From assembly GCF_031834615.1 (NCBI RefSeq), contig NZ_CP115543.1, positions 1,561,001 to 1,625,000 of the forward strand: DNA of 64,000 nucleotides, written 5' to 3'. Source of the stretch: Stenotrophomonas aracearum (GTDB taxonomy: Bacteria > Pseudomonadota > Gammaproteobacteria > Xanthomonadales > Xanthomonadaceae). The notes under the pieces are model-generated. The model was not told the DNA's origin. It saw only the letters and a list, made by a program, of their open reading frames with translations, and did no database searches. Position numbers and translations under genes: made by a program. Below, one piece after another: positions 39,787-48,921 of the stretch (positions within the stretch are counted from its first letter, which is position 1; every line of letters starts with the position of its first letter).

Positions 39787-40446
39787 TCAATGCGACCGAA
39801 CGCGCGCGACAATCTTCGCCGCCTGCGCCGCGCTTTCGCGCACCTTGTCCCATTCGCCGTTTTCGATCCAGTTGTTCGGCACCATCCACGACCCGCCGAT
39901 GCAGACCACGTTCTTCTGCTCCAGGTACTCCGCCGCCGTGGTTTCCGTGATGCCGCCGGTCGGGCACAGCTTCAGGTCCGGAATCGGACCGGCCAGGCCC
40001 TTGATCATCGCCAGCCCGCCCACCGCCGACGCCGGGAACAGCTTGCACACCCGGAACCCGCGCGCATACAGCGCCAGCATCTCCGTCGGCGTCCCCGCAC
40101 CCGGCACCACCGGCAGCGCCGCCGCCGCCAGCGCATCGGCCATGTGCGCCGGCGTACCCGGCGTCACCAGGAAATCCGCGCCCGCATCAATGGCCTGCTG
40201 CATCTGCTCCACGGTCAGCACCGTGCCCGCACCCACCACCACATCCGGCAGCTCGCGCTTGAGCATCGCCAGCGCTTCCATCGCCACCGGGGTGCGCAAA
40301 GTAAGCTCGATGGCCGGCAGGCCGCCTTCGAGCAGGGCAGCGCTGACCGCGCGGGCCTGGTCGAGGGTGTGGACGGTAACGACCGGCAGGATGCCAGCGG
40401 CAAGCAGCAGGGATTCAGCGCGTTTCTGGTGTTCAGCGATAGACAT
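39787..40446 (-). CDS. eda: KDPG / 4-hydroxy-2-oxoglutarate aldolase
   Basis: Splits 2-keto-3-deoxy-6-phosphogluconate into pyruvate and glyceraldehyde 3-phosphate, the last Entner-Doudoroff step. 219 residues. The Schiff-base Lys135 is in RVCKLFPAS and the proton-handling Glu47 in PAIELTLRTP. The phosphate site GGITETTAAEYL is near the end. It is downstream of edd on the same strand but separated by 259 bases with a SMAG unit and a large nested palindrome. Confidence 0.96.
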   Translation of the reverse strand: MSIAEHQKRAESLLLAAGILPVVTVHTLDQARAVSAALLEGGLPAIELTLRTPVAMEALAMLKRELPDVVVGAGTVLTVEQMQQAIDAGADFLVTPGTPAHMADALAAAALPVVPGAGTPTEMLALYARGFRVCKLFPASAVGGLAMIKGLAGPIPDLKLCPTGGITETTAAEYLEQKNVVCIGGSWMVPNNWIENGEWDKVRESAAQAAKIVARVRSH

Positions 40447-40485
40447 GAGAGAACCTTTGTAAGTCGCGGATCGAGTTTTGCGAGG

Positions 40486-40508
40486 AGCCGGCCGGCGGCC
40501 GGCACTAC
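40486..40508 (-). repeat. SMAG repeat, single, minus orientation
   Basis: Stem GCCGGCC/GGCCGGC ending CTAC (reverse of GTAG) at 40505-40508, between edd and eda, near the eda start. Confidence 0.82.
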
Positions 40509-40553
40509 GCGTTCAATGATTTCGTCGGGGGCAACGAGGCGCCGCAATGTGTG

Positions 40554-40667
40554 GTGAGGCAGCGCCGGGGGTCCCCGGAGGGACGCTAGAAAACATGGAT
40601 GTTTTCTAGCAGCCCCCATGGATGGGTTCACGGCGTGTCCCGGAGGGGACCCCCGGCGATGCCTCAC
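40554..40667. repeat. Nested palindrome element 3 between edd and eda
   Basis: Outer arms of 23 bases (40554-40576 and 40645-40667) match at 22 positions. Inside are a perfect 11-bp hairpin CTAGAAAACAT-GG-ATGTTTTCTAG (40586-40609) and a smaller CCCAT-GG-ATGGG (40615-40626). Same CAT-GG-ATG apex as elements at 26691 and 26966. Confidence 0.72.
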
Positions 40668-40705
40668 ATCAGGAGACACCCACCGCCGCCGTTGGCGCAG
40701 ACCCG

Positions 40706-42622
40706 TCAGGCATCTTTGGCTTCATGCGGCGCAAGCGCTGCAGCAGCGTCATGCCCCAGCTCGTACTCCGCGTCGTAATTCCAGACATCGCCTTCGTCGG
40801 TCGCCGGCCCGCACGAAATCGAAATCGCGCCCTGGTCCGCCGGACCCACCAGACGGCGGTTCATCGCGAACAGATTGCGGCCCAGATCGTGCGCCGCCGG
40901 CGCCGTGTTCGGCGCCAGCTCGCGTGCTGCCCACTCCGCCGCATCCACCAGCACTTCCAACGTGCCCGCTTCACCATCCAGACGGATCATGTCGCCTTCC
41001 CGCATGCGTGCCAGCGGACCGCCACGCGACGCCTCCGGCGTCATGTGGATCGCCGCCGGGAACTTGCCCGACGCACCCGACAGACGACCATCCGTCACCA
41101 GCGCCACCCGGCGCCCCTGGTTCTGCAGCAGCCCCAGCAGCGGCGCCAGCGAATGCAGCTCCGGCATCCCGTTCGCACGCGGACCCTGGTAACGCACCAC
41201 CGCCACGAAATCCTGCGGCAGCAGGCCCGCCGCGTGCAGCTTGTTCAGCACCTGCGGCGCATCCACCACCACCGCCGGCGCCTCGATCGTCCGGTACTGC
41301 GGCTTCACCGCCGACAACTTGATCAGCGAACGGCCCAGGTTGCCGCGCAGCAGCCGCAGCCCGCCCTGTGCCTCGAACGGCTCCGCCACCCCGCGCACCA
41401 CCTCACGGTCCGCACTTTCCACGATCCCGTCGATCCAGGTCAGCCCGCCTTCGCGCAGCGCCGGATCCTGCGTGTACTGCCGCATCCCGCCCTCGGCCAC
41501 CGTCACCAGATCCGCATGCATCAGCCCCGCATCCATCAGCTCCCGGAACACGAACGCCGTCCCGCCCGCCGCCGCGAAACGGTTCACGTCCGCCTCCCCG
41601 TTCGGGTACACCCGCGCCAGCAGCGGCACCAGCTGCGACAGCTGATCCATGTCGTCCCACGTCAGCACGATGCCCGCCGCCCGCGCCACCGCGATCCAGT
41701 GGATCGTGTGGTTGGTCGAACCGCCCGTCGCCATCAGCGTCACCACCGCATTGACGATCGCCCGCTCGTCGATCAACCGCCCCAGCGGACGGAAATCATC
41801 GCCCAGCGCACTGATCTCCAATGCCCGTGCCGCCGCATGCCGCGTCAGCGCATCGCGCAGCGGCGTCTCCGGATTCACGAACGACGCGCCCGGCAACTGC
41901 ACCCCCATCGCCTCCAGCAGCGTCTGGTTCGAATTGGCCGTCCCGTAGAACGTGCACGTACCCACGCCGTGATACGACGCCGACTCCGCCTCCAGCAGCT
42001 CCTCGCGCGTTGCCTGGCCCGCCGCGTAACGCTCGCGCACCTCCGCCTTCTGCTTGTTCGGAATGCCCGGCGTCATCGGACCGGCCGGCAGGAAGATCGC
42101 CGGCAGATGGCCGAACGCCAGCGCCCCGATCAACAGCCCCGGCACGATCTTGTCGCACACGCCCAGGTAGACCGTGCTGTCGAACATGTCATGGCTCAGC
42201 CCGATCGCCGTCGACTGCGCGATCACATCGCGCGAGAACAGCGACAGCTCCATCCCGCCACGGCCCTGCGTCACACCGTCGCACATCGCCGGCACGCCAC
42301 CGGCCACCTGCGCCGTCGCACCCAGCGAACGCGCCGTCTCGCGCAGGATTTCCGGGTAATGCTCGAACGGCTGGTGCGCCGACAGCATGTCGTTGTACGC
42401 CGTGATGATGCCCAGGTTCGGCGTCACGCCGCCGCGCAGGCGGCTCTTGTCGGTCGGCCCGCACGCAGCGAAACCGTGCGCCAGGTTGCCGCAGCTCAGG
42501 CGAGAACGGAACGGACCGTCGCGCAGCGCAGCGTCGATACCGGCCAGGTACGCCGCGCGCGACGCAGCGCTGCGCTTGACGATCCGCTCGGTGATGGCAT
42601 GGAGGGTGGGGTGCAGGCTCAT
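40706..42622 (-). CDS. edd: Phosphogluconate dehydratase
   Basis: Dehydrates 6-phosphogluconate to KDPG using a [4Fe-4S] cluster. 638 residues. IlvD/Edd-family motifs: [57 protein letters not shown] and [17 protein letters not shown], which include the cluster Cys residues. The C-terminal half has [20 protein letters not shown]. It follows pgl by 48 bases and so belongs to the zwf-glk-pgl-edd operon. Confidence 0.96.
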   Translation of the reverse strand: MSLHPTLHAITERIVKRSAASRAAYLAGIDAALRDGPFRSRLSCGNLAHGFAACGPTDKSRLRGGVTPNLGIITAYNDMLSAHQPFEHYPEILRETARSLGATAQVAGGVPAMCDGVTQGRGGMELSLFSRDVIAQSTAIGLSHDMFDSTVYLGVCDKIVPGLLIGALAFGHLPAIFLPAGPMTPGIPNKQKAEVRERYAAGQATREELLEAESASYHGVGTCTFYGTANSNQTLLEAMGVQLPGASFVNPETPLRDALTRHAAARALEISALGDDFRPLGRLIDERAIVNAVVTLMATGGSTNHTIHWIAVARAAGIVLTWDDMDQLSQLVPLLARVYPNGEADVNRFAAAGGTAFVFRELMDAGLMHADLVTVAEGGMRQYTQDPALREGGLTWIDGIVESADREVVRGVAEPFEAQGGLRLLRGNLGRSLIKLSAVKPQYRTIEAPAVVVDAPQVLNKLHAAGLLPQDFVAVVRYQGPRANGMPELHSLAPLLGLLQNQGRRVALVTDGRLSGASGKFPAAIHMTPEASRGGPLARMREGDMIRLDGEAGTLEVLVDAAEWAARELAPNTAPAAHDLGRNLFAMNRRLVGPADQGAISISCGPATDEGDVWNYDAEYELGHDAAAALAPHEAKDA

Positions 42623-42670
42623 TGGCTACTACCGGCTATGAGAAGACGAAAAGAAATACGTGGCATGCGT

Positions 42671-43393
42671 TCAGTCGCACCAATGGATGCGCAGCTTCGG
42701 GCCGTCGATGTCGATCGCGTTGAGGATGGGATACAGCTGTGCGTTGTTGCTTTCCAGCGCCTGTTTCAGCACTTCCAGCTTCTGCTTGCCGCGCAGCAGC
42801 AGCAGGCGCTGGCGGCAGGTGCGCAGACCGCGCGGGGTCAGCGTGATGCGCAGCGGCCACTGGTTCGCGCCCGGGCACCCGGTCGCATCCAGCGCCGCGT
42901 AGGGCAGGGTGCTTTCGAGCGCTTTTGCCAGATCGCGCGAACCCGGGAACAGCGACGCCGTGTGCCCGTCGTTGCCCATGCCCAATACCGCGACGCTGGG
43001 CGCCTGGTTGTGCTGGGCCTGCAGGTTGGCCGCGTACACGCACTCCGGCAAGGGCTTGCCGACCCGCACCAGCGGATCGAAGTGTGCACCTTCGGCGCGC
43101 TTGAGCAGGTTCTCCCGCACCAGCCACGCATTGCTGTCGCTGTCCTGCGGCGACAGCCAGCGCTCATCGACCAGGCTGACTTCGACCCGGTCCCACTGCA
43201 CATCCAGCTCGGCCAGCGCCTGGTACACCGGCGCAGGCGTCGAACCGCCGGACAACAGCATGCGCGCGCGGCCGGTCTCGGCGATGTCGTGGTTGAGGAT
43301 CTGCGCCATTTCCGCAGCGACTACCTCGATCCACGCGTCGGCTTCGCCATGCCGGACGAAGGTGAAACGATTGGAATTTTCCAGCGAATTCAT
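42671..43393 (-). CDS. pgl: 6-phosphogluconolactonase
   Basis: Hydrolyses 6-phosphogluconolactone. 240 residues of the DevB/NagB-like family. Seen: ILNHDIAETGRARMLLSGGS (phosphate-binding loop SGGSTP) and VSLVDERWLSPQDSDSNAWL, then VLGMGNDGHTASLFPGS, the lactonase motif with Asp and His. The ATG overlaps the glk stop (ATGA). It links the zwf product to edd in one cluster. Confidence 0.95.
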   Translation of the reverse strand: MNSLENSNRFTFVRHGEADAWIEVVAAEMAQILNHDIAETGRARMLLSGGSTPAPVYQALAELDVQWDRVEVSLVDERWLSPQDSDSNAWLVRENLLKRAEGAHFDPLVRVGKPLPECVYAANLQAQHNQAPSVAVLGMGNDGHTASLFPGSRDLAKALESTLPYAALDATGCPGANQWPLRITLTPRGLRTCRQRLLLLRGKQKLEVLKQALESNNAQLYPILNAIDIDGPKLRIHWCD

Positions 43394-44397
43394 GCGGCGC
43401 CTCCTGGCAGGTCACGTTCGAGATCGGCGGCATAACCGGCCGCGCCGAGCAGCCCGGCATGCGGGTGCATCACTGCCAGCGACGGCACCCGCGCCATGAT
43501 CGAAGAGAACCGGCCCTTGTGTTCGAAGCGCTGCCGGAACCCGGAATGCTGCAGCGAATCGAGCATCTTCGGCACCAGCCCGCCGGTCAGGAATACGCCG
43601 TCCCAGGCGCCCTGGATCAGCACCAGGTCGCCGGCGATCGCACCGAACACCGCGCAGAACACATCCACCGTGCGCATCGCCTGCGGGTCGCCGTGCAGCG
43701 CACGCGCAGTGACGTCCACCGGCTGCAGCTGGCCCGGATCCACATCGGCCATCTCGCACACCGCGCGATGGATGTTGACCAGGCCCGGGCCGCAGATCAG
43801 GCGCTCATTGGAGACCCGCCCGAACTGTTCGGACAGGATCTCCAGGATCCGGATTTCCTCCGGCGTACCCGGTGGGAAGCTGACATGGCCGCCCTCGGTT
43901 TCCAGCGGGTAGCAGCGGCCGTGGCGCAGGATCAGCCCGCCCACGCCCAGCCCGGTACCCGGTCCGATCACCGCATAGTTGCGCGGCTGGCCGGGCTTGC
44001 CCGGTACCCACGCCGCGCCGCCGACCTGGACCACGTCCTGCGGCTGCAGCAGCGAGATCGCCATTGCCTGCGCGGCGAAGTCATTGATCAGGTGCAGCTC
44101 GTTGAAGCCCAGCATGTGCGCGGTGCGCATCCGCGAGATCACCCACGGATGATTGGTGATGCGCGCTTCATCGCCATCGACGCGGCCGGCCACGGCGAAC
44201 ACGCCGCGCTGCGCTTCCGCACCGATCTGCTCCAGGTAATGCCGCGCGGCGTCGCCCAGCGACGGGAAATCGGCGACCACGAATTCGCGGATGCTGTCGT
44301 TGATCAGCGGTGCGGCCAGGCTGGTATCTGCCAGCGCGAAGCGGGCGTTGGTACCGCCGATGTCGGCGACCAGCGCCGGTTGGGTCGACACCGTCAT
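43390..44397 (-). CDS. glk: Glucokinase
   Basis: Phosphorylates glucose with ATP. 335 residues with the ATG at 44397. Group I (E. coli type) glucokinase: ATP loop VADIGGTNARFAL, INDFAAQA (catalytic Asp), GPGTGLGVGGL, TEGGHVSFPP and ILEILSEQFGRVSNERL. It overlaps both pgl and zwf by four bases, so the three are tightly coupled. Confidence 0.95.
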   Translation of the reverse strand: MTVSTQPALVADIGGTNARFALADTSLAAPLINDSIREFVVADFPSLGDAARHYLEQIGAEAQRGVFAVAGRVDGDEARITNHPWVISRMRTAHMLGFNELHLINDFAAQAMAISLLQPQDVVQVGGAAWVPGKPGQPRNYAVIGPGTGLGVGGLILRHGRCYPLETEGGHVSFPPGTPEEIRILEILSEQFGRVSNERLICGPGLVNIHRAVCEMADVDPGQLQPVDVTARALHGDPQAMRTVDVFCAVFGAIAGDLVLIQGAWDGVFLTGGLVPKMLDSLQHSGFRQRFEHKGRFSSIMARVPSLAVMHPHAGLLGAAGYAADLERDLPGGAA

Positions 44398-45833
44398 GCC
44401 GGTTCCTTGCGGGCGGCGTCGGCGTTCACGTCGGCAGGCAGGAAGCCGAAGGCCTGTTCCGGGCCCCACTCACCGGCCGGATACGGCTGCAGCGGCAGGT
44501 CCGCCGCCTTCCACGCATCGCTGACGCTGTCGATCCAGGCCCAGGCGGCGCGCACTTCGTCGTCGCGCACGAACAGCGCATGGTTGCCGTTGAACGCGTC
44601 CAGGAACAGGCGCTCGTAGGCGATGCGGCGGTGCAGGCCGGTCGGCACCGACAGTTCCAGTTCCAGCGGGTGCAGTTCCAGCGCGCCCCATTCCGGGCCG
44701 GCCAGGCTGCTCATCAGGCCCAGCTCGATGTTTTCCTGCGGCTGCAGCTGGAAGGTGATGCGGTTGGGCGTGGCATTGCCACGGTCCGGGCGCTCGAACA
44801 GCCAGTGCGTGACCGGCTTGAGCGTGACCACCACGCGGCTGGTGCGTTCGGCCAGGCGCTTGCCGGTGACCAGATGGAACGGCACGCCGGACCAGCGCCA
44901 GTTGTCGATGTGCGCGGTGACACCGACGAAGGTTTCCACGTCGCTGCCTTCCGGCGGCTGGTAGGCCTGCGCCGGCTGGCCATTGATGGTGCCGGCGGTG
45001 TAGCGGCCGCGCACGCTGTCGCGCGCGGCGTGCTTTGCATCCAGCGGGCGCAGAGCGCGCAGCACCTTGACCTTCTCGTCGCGGATGCGGTCGGCTTCCA
45101 GCGACGCCGGCGGCTCCATCGCCACCAGGCACAGCAGCTGCAGGATGTGGCTCTGGACCATGTCGCGCAGCGCGCCCGAGCGTGCGTAGTAGGCATCGCG
45201 GCCATCCACGCCTTCGCTCTCGGCGACCAGGATGTGCACCGACTCGATGTAGTTGCGGTTCCACACTGCCTCGAGCAGCGTGTTGCCGAAGCGCAGCGCG
45301 ATCAGGTTCTGCACCGCGGCCTTGCCCAGGTAATGGTCCAGGCGGAACACGCGGTCTTCGTCGATCCACTGGCCGATGGTGGTCAGGATCTGCTGCGCGC
45401 TCTCGCTGTCGCTGCCGATCGGCTTTTCCAGCATCAACCGGTGCGGTGCGGCGAGTGCGCCGCCCAGGGCCAGGCCTTCGCAGGTGGAGATGTACAGGCC
45501 CGGCGGAATGGCCAGGTAGCTCACGCAGTTGCCGTGCACCAGGTCGCGCACCGAGTCGGCTACGGACTGCGCATCGCGCAGGTCGACCGAGCGGTAATCG
45601 ATGCGATCGAGCAGCGACTGGATGTCGTCCTGGCTGGCACTCGGCATGGCCTGCTGCAGGCGCGGGCGCAGGATGTCGCGGAATGCTTCCGTGTCATGCG
45701 CGGACAACGCCAGTGCGCGGATCTTGAAGTTTTCCGCCAGCAGGCCGTCGCCAAGGAGGCGCAGCAACGAGGGGAACAGATAGCGCTGGGCGAGGTCGCC
45801 GGTGGCGCCGAACAGGAAGAGGGTGTCGTGCAT
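44394..45833 (-). CDS. zwf: Glucose-6-phosphate 1-dehydrogenase
   Basis: First oxidative step from glucose 6-phosphate. 479 residues from the ATG at 45833 (MHDTLFLFGATGDLAQ); ATG 45860 is an alternative. Nucleotide-binding GATGDLAQRYLFPSLL, the active-site RLDHYLGKAAVQN (Asp-His-Tyr-Leu-Gly-Lys; Leu for the more common Ile) and MLEKPIG are present. The Gly-x-Gly-x-x-Ala-type start reads GATGDLA, common in the Zwf family. The first gene of the operon zwf-glk-pgl-edd. A possible LacI-type box and dyads lie in the 330-base gap to the divergent gene. Confidence 0.95.
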   Translation of the reverse strand: MHDTLFLFGATGDLAQRYLFPSLLRLLGDGLLAENFKIRALALSAHDTEAFRDILRPRLQQAMPSASQDDIQSLLDRIDYRSVDLRDAQSVADSVRDLVHGNCVSYLAIPPGLYISTCEGLALGGALAAPHRLMLEKPIGSDSESAQQILTTIGQWIDEDRVFRLDHYLGKAAVQNLIALRFGNTLLEAVWNRNYIESVHILVAESEGVDGRDAYYARSGALRDMVQSHILQLLCLVAMEPPASLEADRIRDEKVKVLRALRPLDAKHAARDSVRGRYTAGTINGQPAQAYQPPEGSDVETFVGVTAHIDNWRWSGVPFHLVTGKRLAERTSRVVVTLKPVTHWLFERPDRGNATPNRITFQLQPQENIELGLMSSLAGPEWGALELHPLELELSVPTGLHRRIAYERLFLDAFNGNHALFVRDDEVRAAWAWIDSVSDAWKAADLPLQPYPAGEWGPEQAFGFLPADVNADAARKEPA

Positions 45834-46163
45834 CGCTCGAGTTTCAGATCCGGGTGACATCGTTGTCAATCGCTTCTCGTCTATGTTCTCGGGGGTCCCG
45901 CGGGGCGCGATGTCCGGTTGCTGCTTTGCAACATGAACAGGCGCGTACCCGCTCATCATGGGGCATGTCACGGGCAGAGTGCGACGTGGTCATGACCGAC
46001 CATTGGATACTGCCACGTGAAAACGTTTACATGGCAGAATGAGCAGACTGTATTCGATTGCAGTGGTCGCCGTCATGCGGCACCACGCCATCGACCTGCC
46101 ATCGGGAGGGCCGACGGCAGTTCCGCACAACAGCCCGGCAGCGGGCGGACTGGAATGGGTGAT
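45834..46163. promoter_or_regulatory. Divergent regulatory region between zwf and ABC ATPase gene
   Basis: 330 bases with no gene I can support. It holds short dyads GACATCGTTGTC (45857-45868) and GTTGC-N6-GCAAC (45917-45932), and a LacI-type box at 46018-46031. Upstream control of the Entner-Doudoroff operon and of the transporter ATPase must lie here. No HexR-type site is recognisable by eye. Confidence 0.5.
46018..46031. promoter_or_regulatory. Candidate LacI-family operator
   Basis: TGAAAACGTTTACA is a near-perfect dyad (12 of 14 positions) around a central CG, a form typical of LacI/GalR-family operators in Xanthomonads. It is 133 bases before the ABC ATPase start. Which repressor binds is unknown. 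Confidence 0.4.
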
Positions 46164-47258
46164 ATGGCAAAAGTGCAGTTGCAGGGCGTGCGCAAGGTAT
46201 ACGACAACGGCCAGGTGGCCGTGCAGGGCGCGACCTTCGAAGTGGCCGATGGCGAGTTGATGGTGCTGGTCGGGCCGTCGGGGTGTGGCAAGTCGACCCT
46301 GCTGCGCATGGTCGCCGGCCTGGAGGAAATCAGTGGCGGCACCCTGAGCATCGGCGACCGGGTGGTCAACGACGTGGCGCCCAAGGACCGCGACATCGCC
46401 ATGGTGTTCCAGAGTTACGCGCTGTACCCGCACATGACCGTGGCCGAGAACCTGGCGTTCGGGCTGAAGCTGCGCGGGCACGACAAGGCGACGATTGCAA
46501 AGCGCGTCAACGACGCCGCGCAGACGCTGGGCCTGACCGAGATGCTCGACAAGCTGCCCAAGGCGATGTCCGGCGGCCAGCGCCAGCGCGTGGCGCTGGG
46601 CCGGGCGCTGGTGCGCGAGCCGGCGGTGTTCCTGCTCGACGAACCGCTTTCGAACCTCGACGCCAAACTGCGTCACAGCGTGCGCACCGAGATCGCGCAG
46701 CTGCACCGCAAGCTGGGCACGACCATGATCTACGTGACCCATGACCAGGTCGAAGCGATGACCCTGGGCCAGCGGATCGTGGTGCTCAAGGACGGTGTGA
46801 TCCAGCAGATCGACACGCCGATGGCGCTGTACGACCGCCCGGCCAACCTGTTCGTGGCCGGCTTCCTCGGCAGCCCGGCAATGAACGTGCTGCGCGGGCG
46901 GCTGGAGCAGGGCGTCGAAGGTGTCGTGGTGCAGGACGGTGCGCTGCGTGCGCCGCTGGGCAACGCGACCATCGATCCGGCCTGGATCGGTCGGACCCTG
47001 GCCGTGGGCGTGCGCCCGGAGCACCTGCAGCCGGCAGCGGCAGGCGATGCGACTGCATTCGAGGCGGTGATCGACGGCATCGAGCCGGTGGGCAACGAGA
47101 TCTTCGTCAACATGACCCACGGCAGCCAGGCGCTGGTGATGCGCGTGGCCCCGCAGGCCTTGCCGGCGGTGGGCGGCACGATCCGCGTGGCGATCCAGCC
47201 GCAGGGGCTGCATTTCTTTGATGCGGACAGCGGCGAGCGGTTGAACTACGACGTTTGA
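46164..47258 (+). CDS. CUT1-type ABC transporter ATPase (MalK/UgpC-like)
   Basis: A 364-residue ATP-binding subunit for sugar or glycerol-phosphate import. ABC core: Walker A VGPSGCGKST, Q-loop VFQSYALYPHMT, signature SGGQRQRVALGRAL, Walker B VFLLDEPLSNLDAKL, H-loop YVTHDQVEAM. A C-terminal MalK-type TOBE/regulatory domain follows (LAVGVRPEHLQ, IEPVGNEIFVNMTHG). No permease or binding protein is nearby, so it may energise importers encoded elsewhere, as MsmX does. The start is set at ATG 46164 (MAKVQLQGVRK); ATG 46155 is an alternative. Confidence 0.88.
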   Translation: MAKVQLQGVRKVYDNGQVAVQGATFEVADGELMVLVGPSGCGKSTLLRMVAGLEEISGGTLSIGDRVVNDVAPKDRDIAMVFQSYALYPHMTVAENLAFGLKLRGHDKATIAKRVNDAAQTLGLTEMLDKLPKAMSGGQRQRVALGRALVREPAVFLLDEPLSNLDAKLRHSVRTEIAQLHRKLGTTMIYVTHDQVEAMTLGQRIVVLKDGVIQQIDTPMALYDRPANLFVAGFLGSPAMNVLRGRLEQGVEGVVVQDGALRAPLGNATIDPAWIGRTLAVGVRPEHLQPAAAGDATAFEAVIDGIEPVGNEIFVNMTHGSQALVMRVAPQALPAVGGTIRVAIQPQGLHFFDADSGERLNYDV

Positions 47259-47318
47259 GGGTAGGGCGGCACGTTGTTCGTGCCGCCGCCAATGGGTCGA
47301 ACGGTGCGGGTGGTGCGT

Positions 47319-47385
47319 GGGACACGCGTGGCGTGTCGCTACGCGGGGTGGGTCGAAGCGCGTAGAGACACGCCATGCGTGTCCC
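47319..47385. repeat. SMAG repeat dimer, GACACGC subtype
   Basis: Left copy ends CTAC at 47342, right copy starts GTAG at 47362; stems GACACGC/GCGTGTC. Between the convergent ABC ATPase and ygfZ genes. Confidence 0.85.
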
Positions 47386-47395
47386 ACGGAACCCG

Positions 47396-48259
47396 TCAGC
47401 GGGCGAGCCCGTCCAGCAACGGCACGCCGTGCGCCTCCACGCCACCCACGCTCAACGCGCCCTCAGCCAGCTCCAGCGGCAACACCGCCAGCGCCAGGTC
47501 CCCGGCCACGCTGGCCACGGTGCCGATGTCGGCGCCGTTCTGCTGCACCTTGGCCCCGCTTTCCACGCCGTCGGCCACGCGCAGCAGCTGCAGGGCGCGT
47601 TTGGCCTTGCCCAGGAAATGGGTGCGCGCCACGATTTCCTGGCCCGGGTAGCAGCCCTTCTTGACGCTGTAACCGTTCAACCGGTCCAGCCCCAGCTGCT
47701 GCGGCGTCCACTGTTCGCGCTGGTCGGCGGCAAGCCTCGGCAGCCCGTAGCGCAGGTCGGACTGGCGCCAGGCCAGCTCGAAGCCCGCGTCCGGCGCGGG
47801 CGCCTCGGCCGGCGCCGGGCCGATCTTCAATGTGCGCGGCAGGGCGTCGCTCCCCACATCCAGCTCCAGCGTCTCACCATCAACGGCGATTGCAGCCCCG
47901 GAGGCCGCCTCCGGCGCCGTGAAGCTGCCGGCGACAATCAGGTCGCTGCGCACTTCCACCTTGACCTTGCGGCGGAACACGAAGCGCTGCAATTGCGACG
48001 CAATCGCATCGGCGTCGCCGTCGGCGAGCACCAGCAGCACGTGCTCGGCGTCCACCTTCAACAGCTGGAACACCGCCAGGGTGCGGCCCTTGGCGCTCAA
48101 CCACGCGCTCCACTGCCAATGCCGCTCGGGCAGGGCAGTGACGTCGCTGGAGAACTGGGCGTGGGCGAACACCGCCGCATCCAGGCCGCGCAGACTGAGC
48201 AGCGCGTGACCGGAAAGCCGCGGAAAACCGATGAAATCGAGGGGCAGGTTGTCAGGCAC
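47396..48259 (-). CDS. ygfZ: YgfZ/IbaG57-type folate-binding Fe-S maturation protein
   Basis: Folate-dependent protein of the GcvT fold that helps iron-sulfur enzymes. The signature KGCYPGQE is present at about 202-209 with Cys203 (numbering from GTG 48259). 287 residues from that GTG. An ATG at 48310 would add 17 residues but would overlap the divergent SdhAF4 gene. It is divergent from the succinate dehydrogenase cluster, whose SdhB has three iron-sulfur clusters. The Shine-Dalgarno sequence for the start is weak, so the start is uncertain. Confidence 0.85.
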   Translation of the reverse strand: MPDNLPLDFIGFPRLSGHALLSLRGLDAAVFAHAQFSSDVTALPERHWQWSAWLSAKGRTLAVFQLLKVDAEHVLLVLADGDADAIASQLQRFVFRRKVKVEVRSDLIVAGSFTAPEAASGAAIAVDGETLELDVGSDALPRTLKIGPAPAEAPAPDAGFELAWRQSDLRYGLPRLAADQREQWTPQQLGLDRLNGYSVKKGCYPGQEIVARTHFLGKAKRALQLLRVADGVESGAKVQQNGADIGTVASVAGDLALAVLPLELAEGALSVGGVEAHGVPLLDGLAR

Positions 48260-48298
48260 GTGAACGGGGTCTAAAATTTGTGCGTTGCGAGACCACCC

Positions 48299-48472
48299 AT
48301 GATAGGCCAAACAACCCCCACTCCAGATTCCGAACCTGAAGCCCCGCTGGTGCCGGAGGAGCAGACGCTCGTCCCGACCCCGGTGGAGCCTGTGGAAATC
48401 GGCGGCCGCGGCGGACTTGATCCGGTGCGGTATGGAGATTGGGAGAAAAACGGACGCTGCATCGATTTCTGA
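48299..48472 (+). CDS. Succinate dehydrogenase assembly factor 4 (DUF1674)
   Basis: A 57-residue protein with the DUF1674/SDHAF4 C-terminal motif GGRGGLDPVRYGDWEKNGRC followed by the end IDF. The N-terminus is short and Pro/Glu-rich. In mitochondria and Alphaproteobacteria this family protects the flavinylated SdhA before SdhB joins. Its place just before sdhC supports the same role. ATG 48299 is preferred over a TTG at 48278. Confidence 0.9.
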   Translation: MIGQTTPTPDSEPEAPLVPEEQTLVPTPVEPVEIGGRGGLDPVRYGDWEKNGRCIDF

Positions 48473-48528
48473 TCAGCATTGAGCCAACGCGGCATTGTGC
48501 CGCCCAGCCGAGACAACGAGCCCAGCGA

Positions 48529-48921
48529 ATGGCCGCCAGAGAACGTCCCCTTTCCCCGCACCTTCAGGTGTATCGCTGGCAGATCCAGATGGCCACCTCG
48601 ATTCTTCATCGAGCGACCGGCATCTTTCTGTCTGTTGGAGCCTTGATCATCGCCGGCGGCCTGCTGGCCCTGATGATGGGTCCTGAATCCTGGAACTGCT
48701 TCACCGGTCACGCCGGCAGCTGGTATGGAAAGCTGTTCCTGTTCGCATGGACGTGGTCGTTCGCCTACCACCTGTGCAACGGCATCCGCCACATCGTGCA
48801 GGACTTTGCGATCGGCTTCAGCATTCCCGCCTTCGTGCGCAGCAGCTGGATCTCGGTGTTCGCCAGCCTGGTGATCACCGCGCTGGTCTGGGCCTATGTC
48901 TTCGTGGGAGCCGCCGCATGA
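48529..48921 (+). CDS. sdhC: Succinate dehydrogenase cytochrome b556 subunit
   Basis: Membrane anchor of succinate dehydrogenase. 130 residues, three helices. The quinone-site residues Ser24 and Arg28 (SILHRATG) and heme ligand His81 (AYHLCNGIRH) match the E. coli Ser27, Arg31 and His84. The ATG at 48529 overlaps nothing; the upstream frame is not SdhC-like. It overlaps sdhD by ATGA. Confidence 0.95.
   Translation: MAARERPLSPHLQVYRWQIQMATSILHRATGIFLSVGALIIAGGLLALMMGPESWNCFTGHAGSWYGKLFLFAWTWSFAYHLCNGIRHIVQDFAIGFSIPAFVRSSWISVFASLVITALVWAYVFVGAAA

Noticed and set aside
40622..43435. A 937-codon plus-strand frame over edd and pgl
   Set aside because: His/Arg/Gln-rich noise opposite two well-supported enzymes.
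46164..47258. A complete maltose or glycerol-phosphate importer
   Set aside because: Only the ATPase is present; no permease or binding protein is near.
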